Below are positions 9,901 through 21,806 of a stretch of DNA of 64,000 nt, one piece after another. How positions within the stretch are numbered: the first letter of the stretch is position 1; every line of letters starts with the position of its first letter. A program made the translations under genes and the position numbers. The stretch comes from Casuarina equisetifolia. Taxonomy: Eukaryota; Streptophyta; Magnoliopsida; Fagales; Casuarinaceae. The stretch is from positions 11,243,172-11,307,171 of the forward strand of contig CM052354.1 of assembly GCA_028551475.1 (NCBI GenBank), written 5' to 3'. The notes beneath the pieces were generated by a model. The model was not told where the DNA came from, did no database searches, and worked only from the letters and a program-made list of their open reading frames with translations.

Positions 9901-10062
9901 AAGTCTATTGACTTGACTTTGACCCACACTCTGACCTAAGTTAACCAAAACTAGGTTGTGATTTGACCAATTGACCAGAGCTTGTAGACCTGAACCGTCA
10001 ACCTAGTCTATAGTTGACTAGTTGACCATTGACTCATTGACTTTGACCTGTTGACTACATGC
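9900..10062. repeat. TTGAC-rich segment
   Basis: About a dozen copies of TTGAC (or its complement) in 160 bases, many as TTGACC or TTGACT. TTGAC is the W-box core bound by WRKY factors, but such runs also occur inside plant retrotransposon leaders. It lies just upstream of the outer Copia gag. Confidence 0.5.
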
Positions 10063-10251
10063 ATGTGGTCACACCGAATAGAATTCCTTGTAGATTTTTT
10101 TGGTGTGTTTTGTGCAGTTTTTAAGGATTTTTTTTGGGATATATTTTGGCTGTTTTTTAGCATAATTAAAGGGGTATTTGGGTCAATGGTTGGCATTTAA
10201 GAAGGGTATTTTAGTAATTTTGGAGGATATGAATACTTATGGTAGAGGTAT

Positions 10252-11389
10252 GGTTATGTTAAATTCGATCAATTTTCAAACTTAGAAGCTATGAATGAAA
10301 GATAATTCGATTAGTAGAAATTTGTATGATTCTATGGAAGAGGATTCAACTAGACTTGAGAAGTTGAACAAGAACAATATTTTTCAAATCAAACAATTTG
10401 TTAAGGACAATATTTTTCACCATATTGTGGAAAAGAATAAAGCAAGTGAGCTATGAAACAAGCTTGAAACTCTCTATGAATGCAAGACTCCTCAAAACAA
10501 GGTTTCCATACTCAAGTGGTTAATTAATTTGAAGTACAAGGTAGATAACTAATGATAGAGTTTTTGAATGAGTTTAAGTTATTAGTGAGCTACTTAGCAA
10601 TGGTAAATTGTCTTAAAGATGAATTGTTGGCAATCTTACTATTAAGTAACTTACTTGACAACTAGCAGACATTAGTGGTCACTCTTACAAACATAGCTTT
10701 GGACAACATTTAAGTGTGAAGATAGTCCATAAAAGTTTGCTTAATAAAGAAATAAGAGTAAATGAGCAAGGAACATTTGGACATACAAAAATTTTGGTTA
10801 CAAAAAGGAGGGAGAAAAGTAAAGGTAAAAATAAAAGTAGAGTACCAAATTCTAATGGATCACATGGAGTATCACCTTCAAGGAGAGATGTTAAGTGTTA
10901 TCATTGTAATAACTCTGACCATTATAAGAGAGATTATAAAAAGCTCAAGGAAGAAGAATCAAGGAATGAATAAAAGGATGTTGAAAAGGATACAATAGCA
11001 ACTACATCCATTATTAGAGAAATTATGATATTTTATGATCCTCAAATTGACATTTTCATGTTACGTTTCGGCTTGGATTGTTGACATAGGTGCCTCTTTT
11101 CATGTTACCCACATGAAAAGTTTTTTACATCCTATACAAGTGATCTTAGGTGTGTACAAGTGGTGATTTTGGTTTTGTACAGGTAAAGATAGTTAGCAAG
11201 GGTGAGTCTTGGAGACTAATGTTGGATGTAAACTAATGTTGAACAATGTAAGCCATGTTCTTGAGATTTGTTTCAATTTGATTTCTAATAGTGTTCTTAA
11301 TGATGAGGGATATGATAATTACATTAGTAGACACAAATGAAAACTCAATAGAGATTATCTTATACTTGCAAAATGATAAAAGATCAATA
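10252..11389 (+). pseudogene. Outer Copia gag and protease region
   Basis: Gag of the UBN2 type: degenerate reading with LETLYECKTPQNKVSILKWL near 10460-10540, then a zinc knuckle CYHCNNSDHYKRDY (10899-10940) in which the final Cys is Tyr. The protease signature AWIVDIGASFHVTHMKSF follows near 11070-11120. Several stops. The sequence breaks off at 11389, where the SIRE-like element begins, and continues at 20191. Confidence 0.75.
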
Positions 11390-13121
11390 TGTTGGTTTTA
11401 TACCTTAATAAGAAGGGGGGGTTGAATTGTTATATTGGCAATTTACAATTATAACTTGAAACAATTTGTTATATTAACAAATACATACAAATAATTACAG
11501 TATGACACAATTAGAATCCAAAACCTCAATACTCTTCCTTCAAGTCAACGAAGACAATATCACAATTTAGCACTTCAAATACTCTTATAAATTCAAAGAC
11601 TAGAATAAGACAACAGGTGTTAGAAGAAGATTGTTGCAATAATAAGCAAAGAGATTCACACCAAATTTACCACGGTGGTTTGACACTCACACCTTGAGTC
11701 CTATGTCCACATTCTTCTCCTTCAATCAAACTGATTGAAGTCTCCTTTACTCAACCAAGTTAGGAGAAAATGTTCTCCCTAACTTAAACAATTTATTTTC
11801 AAGGAATCTCTTGTACAAGATTATACAATATGATCAAAAGATCATCAATTAATTACAAATCCTAAATAGTATGACAAGTAGTGGGATTTTGTAATCAATA
11901 AGAGCTAATATGATGTAGATATAAAAGTTCTCAACTCCTATCACGAAAACCCTAAATTGAAATAAATTAGGGTTTCAGGTTCTTCTCAATGCTTATGTGC
12001 AATAATTGTATTTTAATGAAATCAGCACATAAACAGAGTTATACAAGGTTGAATCGATGATATGAACAAATAGATAAGTATTTAATCATAATATCACCGA
12101 TTGTCACGAAGATTGCAAGATCAGGGAATGAGCTTAATAATAGAATCTCTTCTTAATAAAAGCTTCAGAATCTTGTCAGTTTCTTTAACCCTTCTTTGTA
12201 GAACAACTTCTCTTAAATAGAAAAATAAAGGCTAGGGTTTCGAGCACATCAAACCTTAATCATGAGCTATCTTGTTGTTGGAACAGTAGATTAGCCTTAA
12301 GATCTTCCTTATCCATATTAAATCAGACCGTTTTGACACCGGTCTCATAAAAAATCCTCCTATTGAGGATTCGGTCACCAGCGGCGCCGTTCTCCTCTTT
12401 CTCTCGCTCTCTCTCTCTCATATCGACATCTCTTCGACACTCTTCTGCTTAGGGCATTAGGTAGATAAGTGAAGGTATGTTAATGAAACAGTGAGTTTCA
12501 TTATGAGCATCAGCCTGAAACGGTGAGTTTCACCATCAGCACCCGCGAGTTGATTTGGACCGGGAGCAAGTCTAATAACACGAGCTAATATTGACCGAGA
12601 GTAAGCTTGATAACGTGAGCTGATTTGGACCGAGAGCTTAAGAGGTTCGAGTACAACAGACCCAAGAACTCAATATCCAGTCTGAGAATATTAACCAGGC
12701 CAGGAACATAGTATACAGCCCTAGAACATTATATTAATCTGAGAATAGTATAATACATGTCCTTGATAGAAAGATTTATTCTAACAGGCAAGGCCATATA
12801 TTTCAACCTTCATCAAAACATAAGCAGGCATCATTTTCTTAACCACAATGAATGTTATATTCAATTTCAATTTAATAAACATTATACTCAAGACATTTTA
12901 ACTAATGCAACTTAGATAAATACCTTCTCAAATGTCACATATAGTAACATTATATTAAGCAATGTAGGAACCCGGTTACTTTATGATATCATTAATTGAT
13001 ATTATAATTTGTACACATTTTACTTCCTATAATTTTCTTTTGCACTTATGGAAAACATATTTTATCAAATATCTTCAAAAAATATATTTTGTCACACACA
13101 CAAAACCTTTATTTTCCAACA
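11390..13121 (-). repeat. 3' LTR of the SIRE-like element
   Basis: 1732 bp, nearly identical to 18475-20190 over its length. Compared with the other LTR it has an extra block of about 30 bases around TGAAACGGTGAGTTTCA (12517-12533), a local duplication of the preceding sequence, and lacks 18 bases that the other LTR has near 19184-19201. It contains a CT microsatellite at about 12402-12420. Confidence 0.9.
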
Positions 13122-13136
13122 ATCTCCCTCTTTTTG
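13122..13136 (-). other. Polypurine tract
   Basis: On the minus strand CAAAAAGAGGGAGAT sits directly before the 3' LTR, the priming site for plus-strand DNA synthesis. The same purine run is a hallmark of SIRE-type elements. Confidence 0.75.
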
Positions 13137-13619
13137 ATGATGACAAAATATTTTAATAGTATGGCATATGTCACATAATATCAATCATGTTTTTCATAAG
13201 ATCATAGCTTGGAGTTGTAGCATATTGAACATCACATATTATTTACTGCTCATCACTCATATGATCAGAATCCGCAAGCAAGTCCTATGCATGTTTCTAA
13301 TAAATTCTGAACATTTGATCACGAAACATGTATAAAACATAAGAGTTAGAGAGATATGTATCCCACATTTTGCAATTAATATAATCAGAAATGAGACTTC
13401 ACATGTGCACACTATTCTCTTCCCCTTTTTGGCATAAGCAAAAAGATGAATTGATATTTATCAACACAAGCTACAAAAGAAAGGAGTAATAAGTGAACTG
13501 GCAATGATAAGATTTGGATACTCACCAGATGCCATGGGAATGGAATTAGAGCCGTTCCCCCTCAAACCAAGCCTTGTGTGAGACAATAAAAGAGCAGAGA
13601 AATAACAACAATAAAGAAT
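13137..13619 (-). other. 3' untranslated part of the SIRE-like element
   Basis: About 480 bases between the RNase H stop and the polypurine tract. No env-like open frame seen. Confidence 0.5.
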
Positions 13620-16600
13620 TTAAATGTTTTCAAGAATTAACATTCCAAGTTCTCTTCTAAAAGCATAAAACCATTCCTTAGATAAAGGTTTGGTTAAGAT
13701 ATTAGCAATTCGCTGATCAGTGCTCACAAATTCAGGTACAACATCTCCTTTTTGAACATGATCCTGAATGAAATGGTGTCGAATTTCTATGTGTTTTGTT
13801 TTGGAGTGCTGAATAGGATTCGTAGTAAGATTAATTGCACTGGTATTATCAAATTTTAATGGAACTTTATGTGATAAGATGCCATAATCCTCTAATTGTT
13901 GTTTTATCCATAAAATTTGAGCACAACTACTGGCAGCAGCTATGTATTCAACTTTAGTGGAAGAGAAAGCTACACAGTTTTGTTTCTTGAGTGCCAAGTG
14001 ATGAGCATATTTCCAAGATAGTGACATCCACCACTCGTGCTCTTCCTATCTAGTTTGCATCCAGCATAATCCGAATCACTAAATACATGCAAATCTAGTG
14101 TGGTGTCTCTAGGATACCAGATTCCTAGGGAAACCGTGTCTCTAAGGTATCTAAATATTCTTTTAACAGCTACTAGATGCTGTTCTTTGGGATTGGATTG
14201 ATACCTAGCACATAAACACACACTAAACACAATATCTGGTCTAGATGCAGTTAGGTATAGCAAAGAGCCAATCATGCCTTTATATGATTTAGTATCTACA
14301 CTAATCCCATTTTCATTATTAGATAATGATAAGGAGGTGCTCATTGGTGTGTTCATTGGTTTGGAATTGTGCATCTTGTATTTCTTGAGCAATTCATTTA
14401 TGCATTGTTTGACTTATAAAAGTCCCTTTGCTTGTTTGTTTGATTTGCAATTCAAGAAAGTATGTTAATTCACCTATCATACTCATTTCAAATTCACTTT
14501 GCATGCATGCAGCAAATTCTTCACATAGTTTAGAATTTGTAGAGCCAAACATAATATCATTAACATATATTTGAACAATTAAAATTTCTTTTTCCTTATT
14601 CTTTATAAATAATGTGTTGTCCACTTTTCCTTTTTTGAAATCATGATTTATCAAGAATGAACTCAGTTTATCATACCAAGCCTGTGGAGCTTGTTTCAAA
14701 CCATATAAAGCCTTTGATAGTTTAAAGACATGATTTGAATAAATCGGATCTTCAAATCTGGGTGGTTGTTCAACATATACTTCTTCCTCTATTATACCAT
14801 TCAAAAATGCACTATTGACATCCATTTGAAATAAGGTAAAGTTCATGCAACAAGCAAAGGCAAGATTCAAATAGCTTCTAACCTAGCCATTGGTGCAAAG
14901 GTTTCATCATAGTCGATTCCTTCTTCTTGACTGTAACCTTGTGCCATTAATCTAGCCTTGTTCCTAGTAATGGTACCATTCTCATCTAGTTTGTTCCGAA
15001 ATACCCATTTTGTGCCTATAACGGATGATTCTTTGGTCTAGGGACTAGATTCCAAACCTTGCTTCTTTTAAACTGATTTAATTCTTCTTGCATAGTAAGA
15101 AACTAGTTTTCACATCTTCAAGAGCCTCATCCACTTTCTTTGGCTCCACTTGAGAAAGAAAGGCTTGATGTTCACATGTGTTGTGAACTCGAGACCTTGT
15201 GCTTACTCTAACATTTAGGTTCCGATGATGTGATCATGATCTGCTTCATTTCTTACTCTAGAAAAGGAAGGTTCCCTAGTTTCAGACTCCCCCTCAACTT
15301 TAGCCCTATTTGGAATGCGTTTAGTTTCACTATTCACTTGGGTTTCTAAAATGCCTTGATATTCATCTTCAAACTTAACATGAATTGACTCTTCTATAAC
15401 TAAAGTTCATTTGTTAAATATTCTATATGCTTTACTTGTATGAGAATATCCAAGAAATATTCCTTCATCACTTTTGGAATCAAATTTTCTAAGTGATTCT
15501 TTTCCATGATTTAAAATAAAGCATTTGCTGCCAAAGACATGGAAATATGAAATGTTTGGTTTTCTTTCAAAGAATAATTCAAAAGGTGTCTTTTTCAAAA
15601 TAGTTCTTATTAAAGCACGATTTGAAATATAACAAGCTATGTTTACAGCTTCTCCCCAAAAGTGTTTAGGTAGATTGTATTCACACATCATGGTTCTAGC
15701 CATTTCTTGAAAAGTTTTATTTTTCCTTTCAACCACACCATTTTGTTGTGGTGTTCTAAGAGTTGAAAAGTTGTGTGAAATACCATTTTCTAAACAGAAT
15801 TTTTCAAAAAGTTGGTTTTCAAATTCTCCACAGTGATCAGTTCTTATTTTTATGATTGAAAAACCTTTTTCATTTTGAATCATTTTACAAAATTCAGCAA
15901 ACTTTTCAAAAGCCTCATCTTTTCTAGCAAGCATGTATGTCCATGTGAATCTAGAGTAATCATCTACAATGACTAAGGCATAATATTTACCATTTAGTGT
16001 TGTTGTTCTCATAGAACCAAAAAGGTCCATGTGCAGTATTTCTAATGGTCTAGATGTGCTTACCACAAGTTTTGACTTGAAGCTACTTTGTGTATGTTTG
16101 CCCTTAATGCATGCTTCACATAATCTATTAGTGTTGAATTCTAGAGATGGAAGACCTTTCACTAGATTATACTTAAACAATTTTTCTATCAATCCTAGAC
16201 CCGCATGTCCTAGCTTTCTATGCCATACCCAAGCATCCACATTTTTGTTCACAATCAAACATGTTTGTTTAACATTCAATTTACTTAAATCAAGCACATA
16301 GATATTGTCTTTCCTTTTTCCAACAATTTTATGTTCAACATGTTCAACATACTCAACAAGACAACTTTCTTTTCCAAATTTTATTTTGAATCCTTTATCA
16401 CATAACTGACTTATGCTAAGTAGGTTAAATTTTAGTTCATCCACAAGCAATACTTTAGATATGAGTAGGGTATCAGAGTTACCTATTGTTCCCATTCCTC
16501 TTATGCTTCCTTTGGAGTTATCTCCAAAAGATACCATACCTCCATTTTTCAACTCAAGTGTTAAGAAGAGCTCCTTCATCCCAGTCATGTGTTGAGAACA

Positions 16601-16672
16601 TTTGCTGTCTAGAATCCACATGTTCTTAAGCTTTTTGTTCTTCAGTTGTGTACTCATAACCTGCAGAAACAA
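13620..16672 (-). pseudogene. SIRE-like Copia pol: protease, integrase, RT, RNase H
   Basis: Read 5'-3' on the minus strand: protease WILDSKCSQHMTG (D-S-K instead of D-S-G); GAG-pre-integrase with WHRKLGHAGL; integrase with HMDLFG, IRTDHCGEF and NGVVERKNK, the DDE triad; a degenerate stretch 14870-15060 still reading [17 protein letters not shown] with ALYGLKQAPQAWYDKL and YVNDIM, where the second catalytic aspartate block YVDD is YVND (14556-14567); then RNase H with DSDYAGCKLDRKSTSG and a shifted frame carrying SSTKVEYIAA and the C-terminus. The 421-codon stretch 15407-16672 is intact, but stops and a frameshift near 13970-14030 break the whole. Confidence 0.9.
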
Positions 16673-18412
16673 ATTTGATTGTTGAAGTACTTAGTACCCT
16701 TTTTACTTTGGGCCCATGAGTGTTAGTTTGACTTAGAGTTCTGTCATTCTTAGGCAACAAAAGTTTTTTTACTTTGTAAGCCTTTCTAAGTCTTATGGGA
16801 CATTTATCAAAATTATGGCCAAAATAATTGCAAAAAGAACATTTATTTTCATGCAGCGGAATTGAACATTCTTTTTCTTTAAAGAAATGAGTGAATGATT
16901 TTGATTTGTCATTCAAGTGAATGATTTTGATTTGTCATTCAATTTGTATCCTAGTCCCACCTTATCATATATACCTCTTTGAGAATTTAGAATTCTATCT
17001 AACATGCCACTACCCTTAGTAAATTTCTTTAGCAGTAGATTAGTTGCATTAAGTTTTGATTTCAAATCATAGTTTTCCTTTTCTAGTTCACGGATTCTAT
17101 TCTTAGTATTTTCAGCACATATTTATAAGTTATTTTCCACATGTATTTCAGTATCAGAGCATACATTGACCTCACAAAAAGTTTCTATTCCTATTTGCAT
17201 GTTTTCAGATTTTCTTTGTTTCTTATACATATCATTCATGCAAGCATCATATTTCATATATGCATTGGCAGAAATAGTAATGTCATCATTCACGAAAATC
17301 AAAGCATCTTTGTCTTCAGTTTCATCTCTATATGTAGTAAGTTCTATGCTTTGCTTATCGATAACATTAATTTTCTATACAAAAGTCAATTTTTCCTCTT
17401 TTTCATATTTATTTTTTGCTTTTAACTTTCTGTATTTATCTTTTAATTTATTTGTATATTCAACTAAATCAGAAAATGCAGTTTCTAACCCAGAGTTTAT
17501 TTGAAGAAATAGTTCAGAATCGTTTACCTCATTATTTTCATCCTCAAGAGTTATTGTAGCAGTTAGGCATAGATGCGCAACTTCTTGAGCTTCCTCATCA
17601 GATGAGGAGTTCTCATCATCATCCCAGGCAGCAATCATGGCTTTCTTTTTATTCTTGCTATTTCTTTTCTTGATGATCGAACAGTCAATCTTGATGTGTC
17701 TTGGTTTTCTACATTTATAACACACATTCTCCCTAGGTTCATTTGATTCTTTTCTCCTAGTTTGTCCTATGTTTTTGTTTAATCCTCTTCTTAGGAATTT
17801 TCTAAATCTTCTAGCTGTAAGAGCTACTTCATCATTTTCTGACTCTTCCTCTTCAACCTTTTCAACTTCTACTTTAAGTGCAAGTGATCTTCTATTTTCC
17901 TTTTCTTTTTCTCTTCTCATAAGCTGTATTTCATAAGTTTTAAGAGAACCTAGCAAGTCCTCTAAAGTTAGCACATCTAGGTCATGAGCTTCTTCTATGG
18001 CCATCTTTTTAGGATCCCAACTCTCAGGTAGGGATACTAACATTTTTCTTACCATTTCCTCATTTGTATAAGTTTTTCCTAACAACTATTTAGTTCCTTC
18101 ATACATGACTTCTAATTTACTCTAAATCTCTTTACCAGTGGTACAAGAGGATACTTTGTTGAACTCATGTGCTCTAAGACCACTATAGACCATGTTCATG
18201 GACTTAGCATTTAACCTCATTAGTTTAGCTTCATTTTTTGACCACTCATCAATTTTGGGTACTGTAAAACCCTTCCTGATTACTTGCTAAGCTTCTGGAT
18301 CTTGGCCTATTATAAAGACTTGCATTAATTGTTTCCAATGCCTAAAATTAATGCCATTAAACAAGGGAGGTTTATTAAACCCTATAATAGCTAAACCTTT
18401 GTTAGAAGCCAT
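16626..18412 (-). pseudogene. SIRE-like Copia gag with two zinc knuckles
   Basis: Starts at the ATG 18412-18410 just inside the 5' LTR (MASNKGLAIIGFNKPPLFNG) and has in-frame stops near 18290, 18130 and 18088. The UBN2-type domain (EEMVRKMLVSLPESWDPKKM) is followed by a Lys/Glu-rich part and zinc knuckle CYKCRKPRHIKIDC, then a coiled, acidic tail and a second knuckle CSFCNYFGHNFDKC near 16850. A perfect 26-bp tandem duplication (16891-16916 and 16917-16942) breaks the frame. Gag forms the virus-like particle. Confidence 0.85.
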
Positions 18413-18457
18413 AGTATGGATCTACTTTAGGATGTTAATCCTTTTAGTCAAAGAACC

Positions 18458-18474
18458 TGGCTCTAGATGCCAAT
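18458..18474 (-). other. Primer binding site of the SIRE-like element
   Basis: Directly inside the 5' LTR the minus strand reads ATTGGCATCTAGAGCC, resembling the complement of the initiator-Met tRNA 3' end (TGGTATCAGAGC) used by most Copia elements, with several differences. Confidence 0.5.
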
Positions 18475-20190
18475 TGTTGGTTTTTATGGCTTAATAAAAA
18501 GGGGGGTTGAATTGTTATATTGGCAATTTACAATTATAACTTGAAACAATTTGTTATATTAACAAATATATACAAATAATTACAGTATGACACAATCAGA
18601 ATCCAAAACCTCAATACTCTTCCTTTAAGTCAATGAAGATAGTATCCCAATTTAGCACTTCAAATACTCTTATAAATTCAAAGACTAGTAATAAGACAAT
18701 AGGTGTTATAAGAAGATTGCTATAATAATAAGCAAAGAGATTCACAACAAATTTACCACAGTGGTTTGGCACTTACACCTTAAGTCTTACGTCCACACTC
18801 TTCTCCTTCAATCAAACCGATTGAAGTCTCCTTTACTCAACCAAGTTAGGAGAAAACATTTTCCCTAACTTAAAACAATTCCTCTTCAAGGAATCTCTTG
18901 TATAAGATTATACAATATGATCAAAAGATCATCAATTAACTACAAATCCCAAATAGTATGACAAGTAGTGGGGTTTTGTAATCAATAAGAGCTAATATGA
19001 TGTAGATATAAAAGTTCTCAACTCCTATCACGAAAACCCTAAATTGAAATAAATTAGGGTTTCGGGTTCCTCTCAATGCTTATGTGCAATAATTGTATTT
19101 TAATGAAATCAGAACATAAACAGAGTTATACAAGGTTGAATCGATGATATGAATAAACAGATAAGTATTTAATCACAATATCACTATAGCCTTGAATATC
19201 ACTGATTGTCACGAAGATTGCAAGATCAGGGAATGGGCTCAATAATAGAATCTCTTCTCAATAAAAGCTTCAGAATCTTGTCAATTTCTCTAACCCTTCT
19301 TTGTAGAACAACTTCTCTTAAATAGAAAAATAAGGGCTAGGGTTTCGAGCACATCAAACCTTAATCTTGAGCTATCTTCCCGTTAGAATAGTAGATTAGA
19401 CTTAAGATCTTCCTTCTTCATCTTAAATCAGACCATTTTGACACCAGTCTCATCAGAAATCCTCCCGTTGAGGATTCGGTCACTAGCGGCGCCGTTTTCC
19501 TCTTTCTCTCGCCCTCTTTCTCATATCGACATCTCTTTGACACTCTTCTGCTTAGGGCGTTAAGTAGATAAGTGAGGATATGTTAATGAAACGGTGAGTT
19601 TCAACATTAGCAATTGCGAGTTGATTTGGACCGGGAGCAAGCCTGATAATGCGAGCTAATATGGACTGAGAGTAAGCCTGATAACGTGAGCTGATTTGGA
19701 CCGAGAGCTTAAGAGGTTCGAGTACAACAGACCCAAGAACTTAATATCCAGTCTGAGAATATTAACCAGGCTAGGAACATAGTATACAGCCCTAGAACAT
19801 TATATTAATTTAAGAATAGTATAATACATGTCCTTGATAGAAAGATTTATTCCAACAGGCAAGGCCATATATTTCAACCTTCATCAAAACATAAGCAAGC
19901 ATCATTTTCTTAACCACAACGAATGTTATATTCAATTTCAATTTAATAAACATTATACTCAAGACATTTTAACTAATGCAACTTAGATAAATACCTTATC
20001 AAATGTCACTATATAGTAACATTATATTAAGGAATGTAAGAACCCGATTATTTTATAATATCATTAATTGATATTATAATTTGTACACGTTTTACTTCCT
20101 ATAATTTTCTTTTGCACTTATGAAAAACATATTTTATCAAATATCTTCAAAAATATATTTTGTCACACACAAAACCCTTATTTTTCAACA
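18475..20190 (-). repeat. 5' LTR of the SIRE-like element
   Basis: 1716 bp, TG...CA. Holds an 18-base segment (about 19184-19201) flanked by AATATCAC repeats that is absent from the partner LTR, so either it was gained here by local duplication or lost there by slippage. The promoter is expected within it but no single TATA stands out. Confidence 0.88.
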
Positions 20191-20658
20191 CAATACTCTC
20201 TACAAGACTAAAACTAGTATTCAGAAAGACAAAGTAAACATGGAGAAAGATAACCACATGAAGCTATGACATAAGCGATCTTGACATTTAAGTGAGAAAG
20301 GACTTCAACATTTGATGAGGAATAAAATCATATCAGGAGTCTATGGTGCTAATACACAATTGAAGCCTTGTAATCATTGCTTATCTAGAAAGCAACATAA
20401 AGTCTCATTTTAGAGAAGGCTCTTGTCTAGAAGAAAATATATTTTTGATTTTATTCATTCAAATGTCTGTATGTTAAAGGTGGAAACTCTTGGTGGTGCT
20501 ATGTATTTTGTTACCTTTATTTATGATCATTCTAGAAAGGTATAAATTTATGCACTGAAGACTAAAAATTGTGTGTTATAAGTCTTCAAATAGTTTCAAG
20601 TTATGGTTGAGAGAGCAACTGAAAGGAACTAAAGTGCGTCCACATAGATAATGGAGAT
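20191..20658 (+). pseudogene. Outer Copia integrase, first part
   Basis: Resumes the interrupted Copia after the CAATA duplicate. GAG-pre-integrase and integrase reading includes KPCNHCLSRKQHK and DFIHSNVCMLKVETLGGAMY, ending HIDNG just before the solo LTR. Stops are frequent. Confidence 0.7.
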
Positions 20659-21806
20659 TGTTGGGTCCTAAGTCACCTAAGAAAGGGGGTTGAATTAGGT
20701 GTCTCCCTTATTTATCTTTTATAGATTGACTTTATCCTAAGTTATAAAAATTCCATGGGTATCTAAATCAAATATGAAGTTATCAGAGAAACAGAAGTAT
20801 ACCTAATAGAACATGTAATAATCACACAAATAGAAATGCACACAAAACCCATTTTTTAAGTGAATTGGACTCCTTAATTTGAGTCTTACTCCACCTCCTT
20901 TAGTAAAGCACTAAATGGTCCTTTTCCTTTCCAAAAGAGAAACAATTTCTCTTTGTGTTTACAATGGGACAACATTCCATGGATTACAAATCAGAATAAG
21001 AAAATCAAACAATACAGCACCTCAACTTGATGATCAATACAATGTTAAGCTTATAATGGTGCTGAACGGAAAATACCCAAAGTTAGGTAAAACCCTAACC
21101 TTTGGATTTTGAGATCGAAGCAAAATATAAATGATATAATCAAAACAATGATTTTGCTTCAATACAAAGCTTACATAGATTAGAAAGCCTTTAGGAAGGG
21201 ATAGCACTTGAACTTGAAGAACTTTTTCTTTTTGATTCTTTCTATTAAGATAATCTTCTTCACACGGGTTTTCTTCCTTTTATAGAAGCCATCAGCCACC
21301 AACCCATCTTGTAGATTTCTTCCTATTGGAGATTCTTCCCGTTGGCTCAAGTCTCAAATCTCCGGTGAAGTTAATGGCAAATCTCCATCTGATTTCTTCT
21401 TTTGATTTCGAGAGAGAGAAGGAAAAAGACATATAGATAGAGGCATAAGGCGAGGCTGATTTAGGGCTTTTCTTTCCTTAGTAGTTGAGTGGCGTCATTA
21501 TGCTTTGTGAGTTCTTAAGTAGTGTATGGGCCTCACATAGAGCAGGCGGACTGCACATGGGCTGCATCTTGGTGTTGTGTGGACTCTCCTAGTAAGTTTG
21601 ATTGGAACCTCTTTGGGCCACGAGTTCACTTGATTGGTGTAGTAATAGACTTAGGCCTCACAAATGAGTTGGTCTTTTGACCATATAATATCCTGCCCAA
21701 GGCCAATAGTAAAGTAAGAATGTATCCAATATAAACTATAATTATTTTTATAGTTTGATTGTTTTTCTTTCCTTAATATCAATCATCAAAAACATTATAT
21801 TTATCA
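20659..21806 (-). repeat. Solo LTR in the outer Copia integrase
   Basis: 1148 bp beginning TGTTGGGTCC and ending TTATCA. Flanks are GAGAT (20654-20658) and AAGAT (21807-21811), a 5-bp target duplication with one change; removing the LTR and one copy restores the coding order DNGDEYGGPF of the integrase catalytic core. Read on the minus strand its end CCTTTCTTAGGTGAC...CCAACA resembles the LTR end at 55790-55832, so the families are related. No internal region remains, so it formed by LTR-LTR recombination. Confidence 0.8.

Larger units (their letters stand above)
11390..20190 (-). mobile_element. Complete SIRE-like Copia retrotransposon, TSD CAATA
   Basis: 8801 bp with LTRs at both ends (11390-13121 and 18475-20190), each TG...CA, flanked by the exact 5-bp duplication CAATA (11385-11389 and 20191-20195). 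Coding sequence runs on the minus strand, so 18475-20190 is the 5' LTR. Order gag, protease, integrase, RT, RNase H defines Ty1/Copia; long LTRs of about 1.7 kb and the CATCATCAAAAAGAGGGAG tract suit the SIRE/Maximus lineage. Coding regions have stops, and key residues are altered, so it is not autonomous now. Confidence 0.92.
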
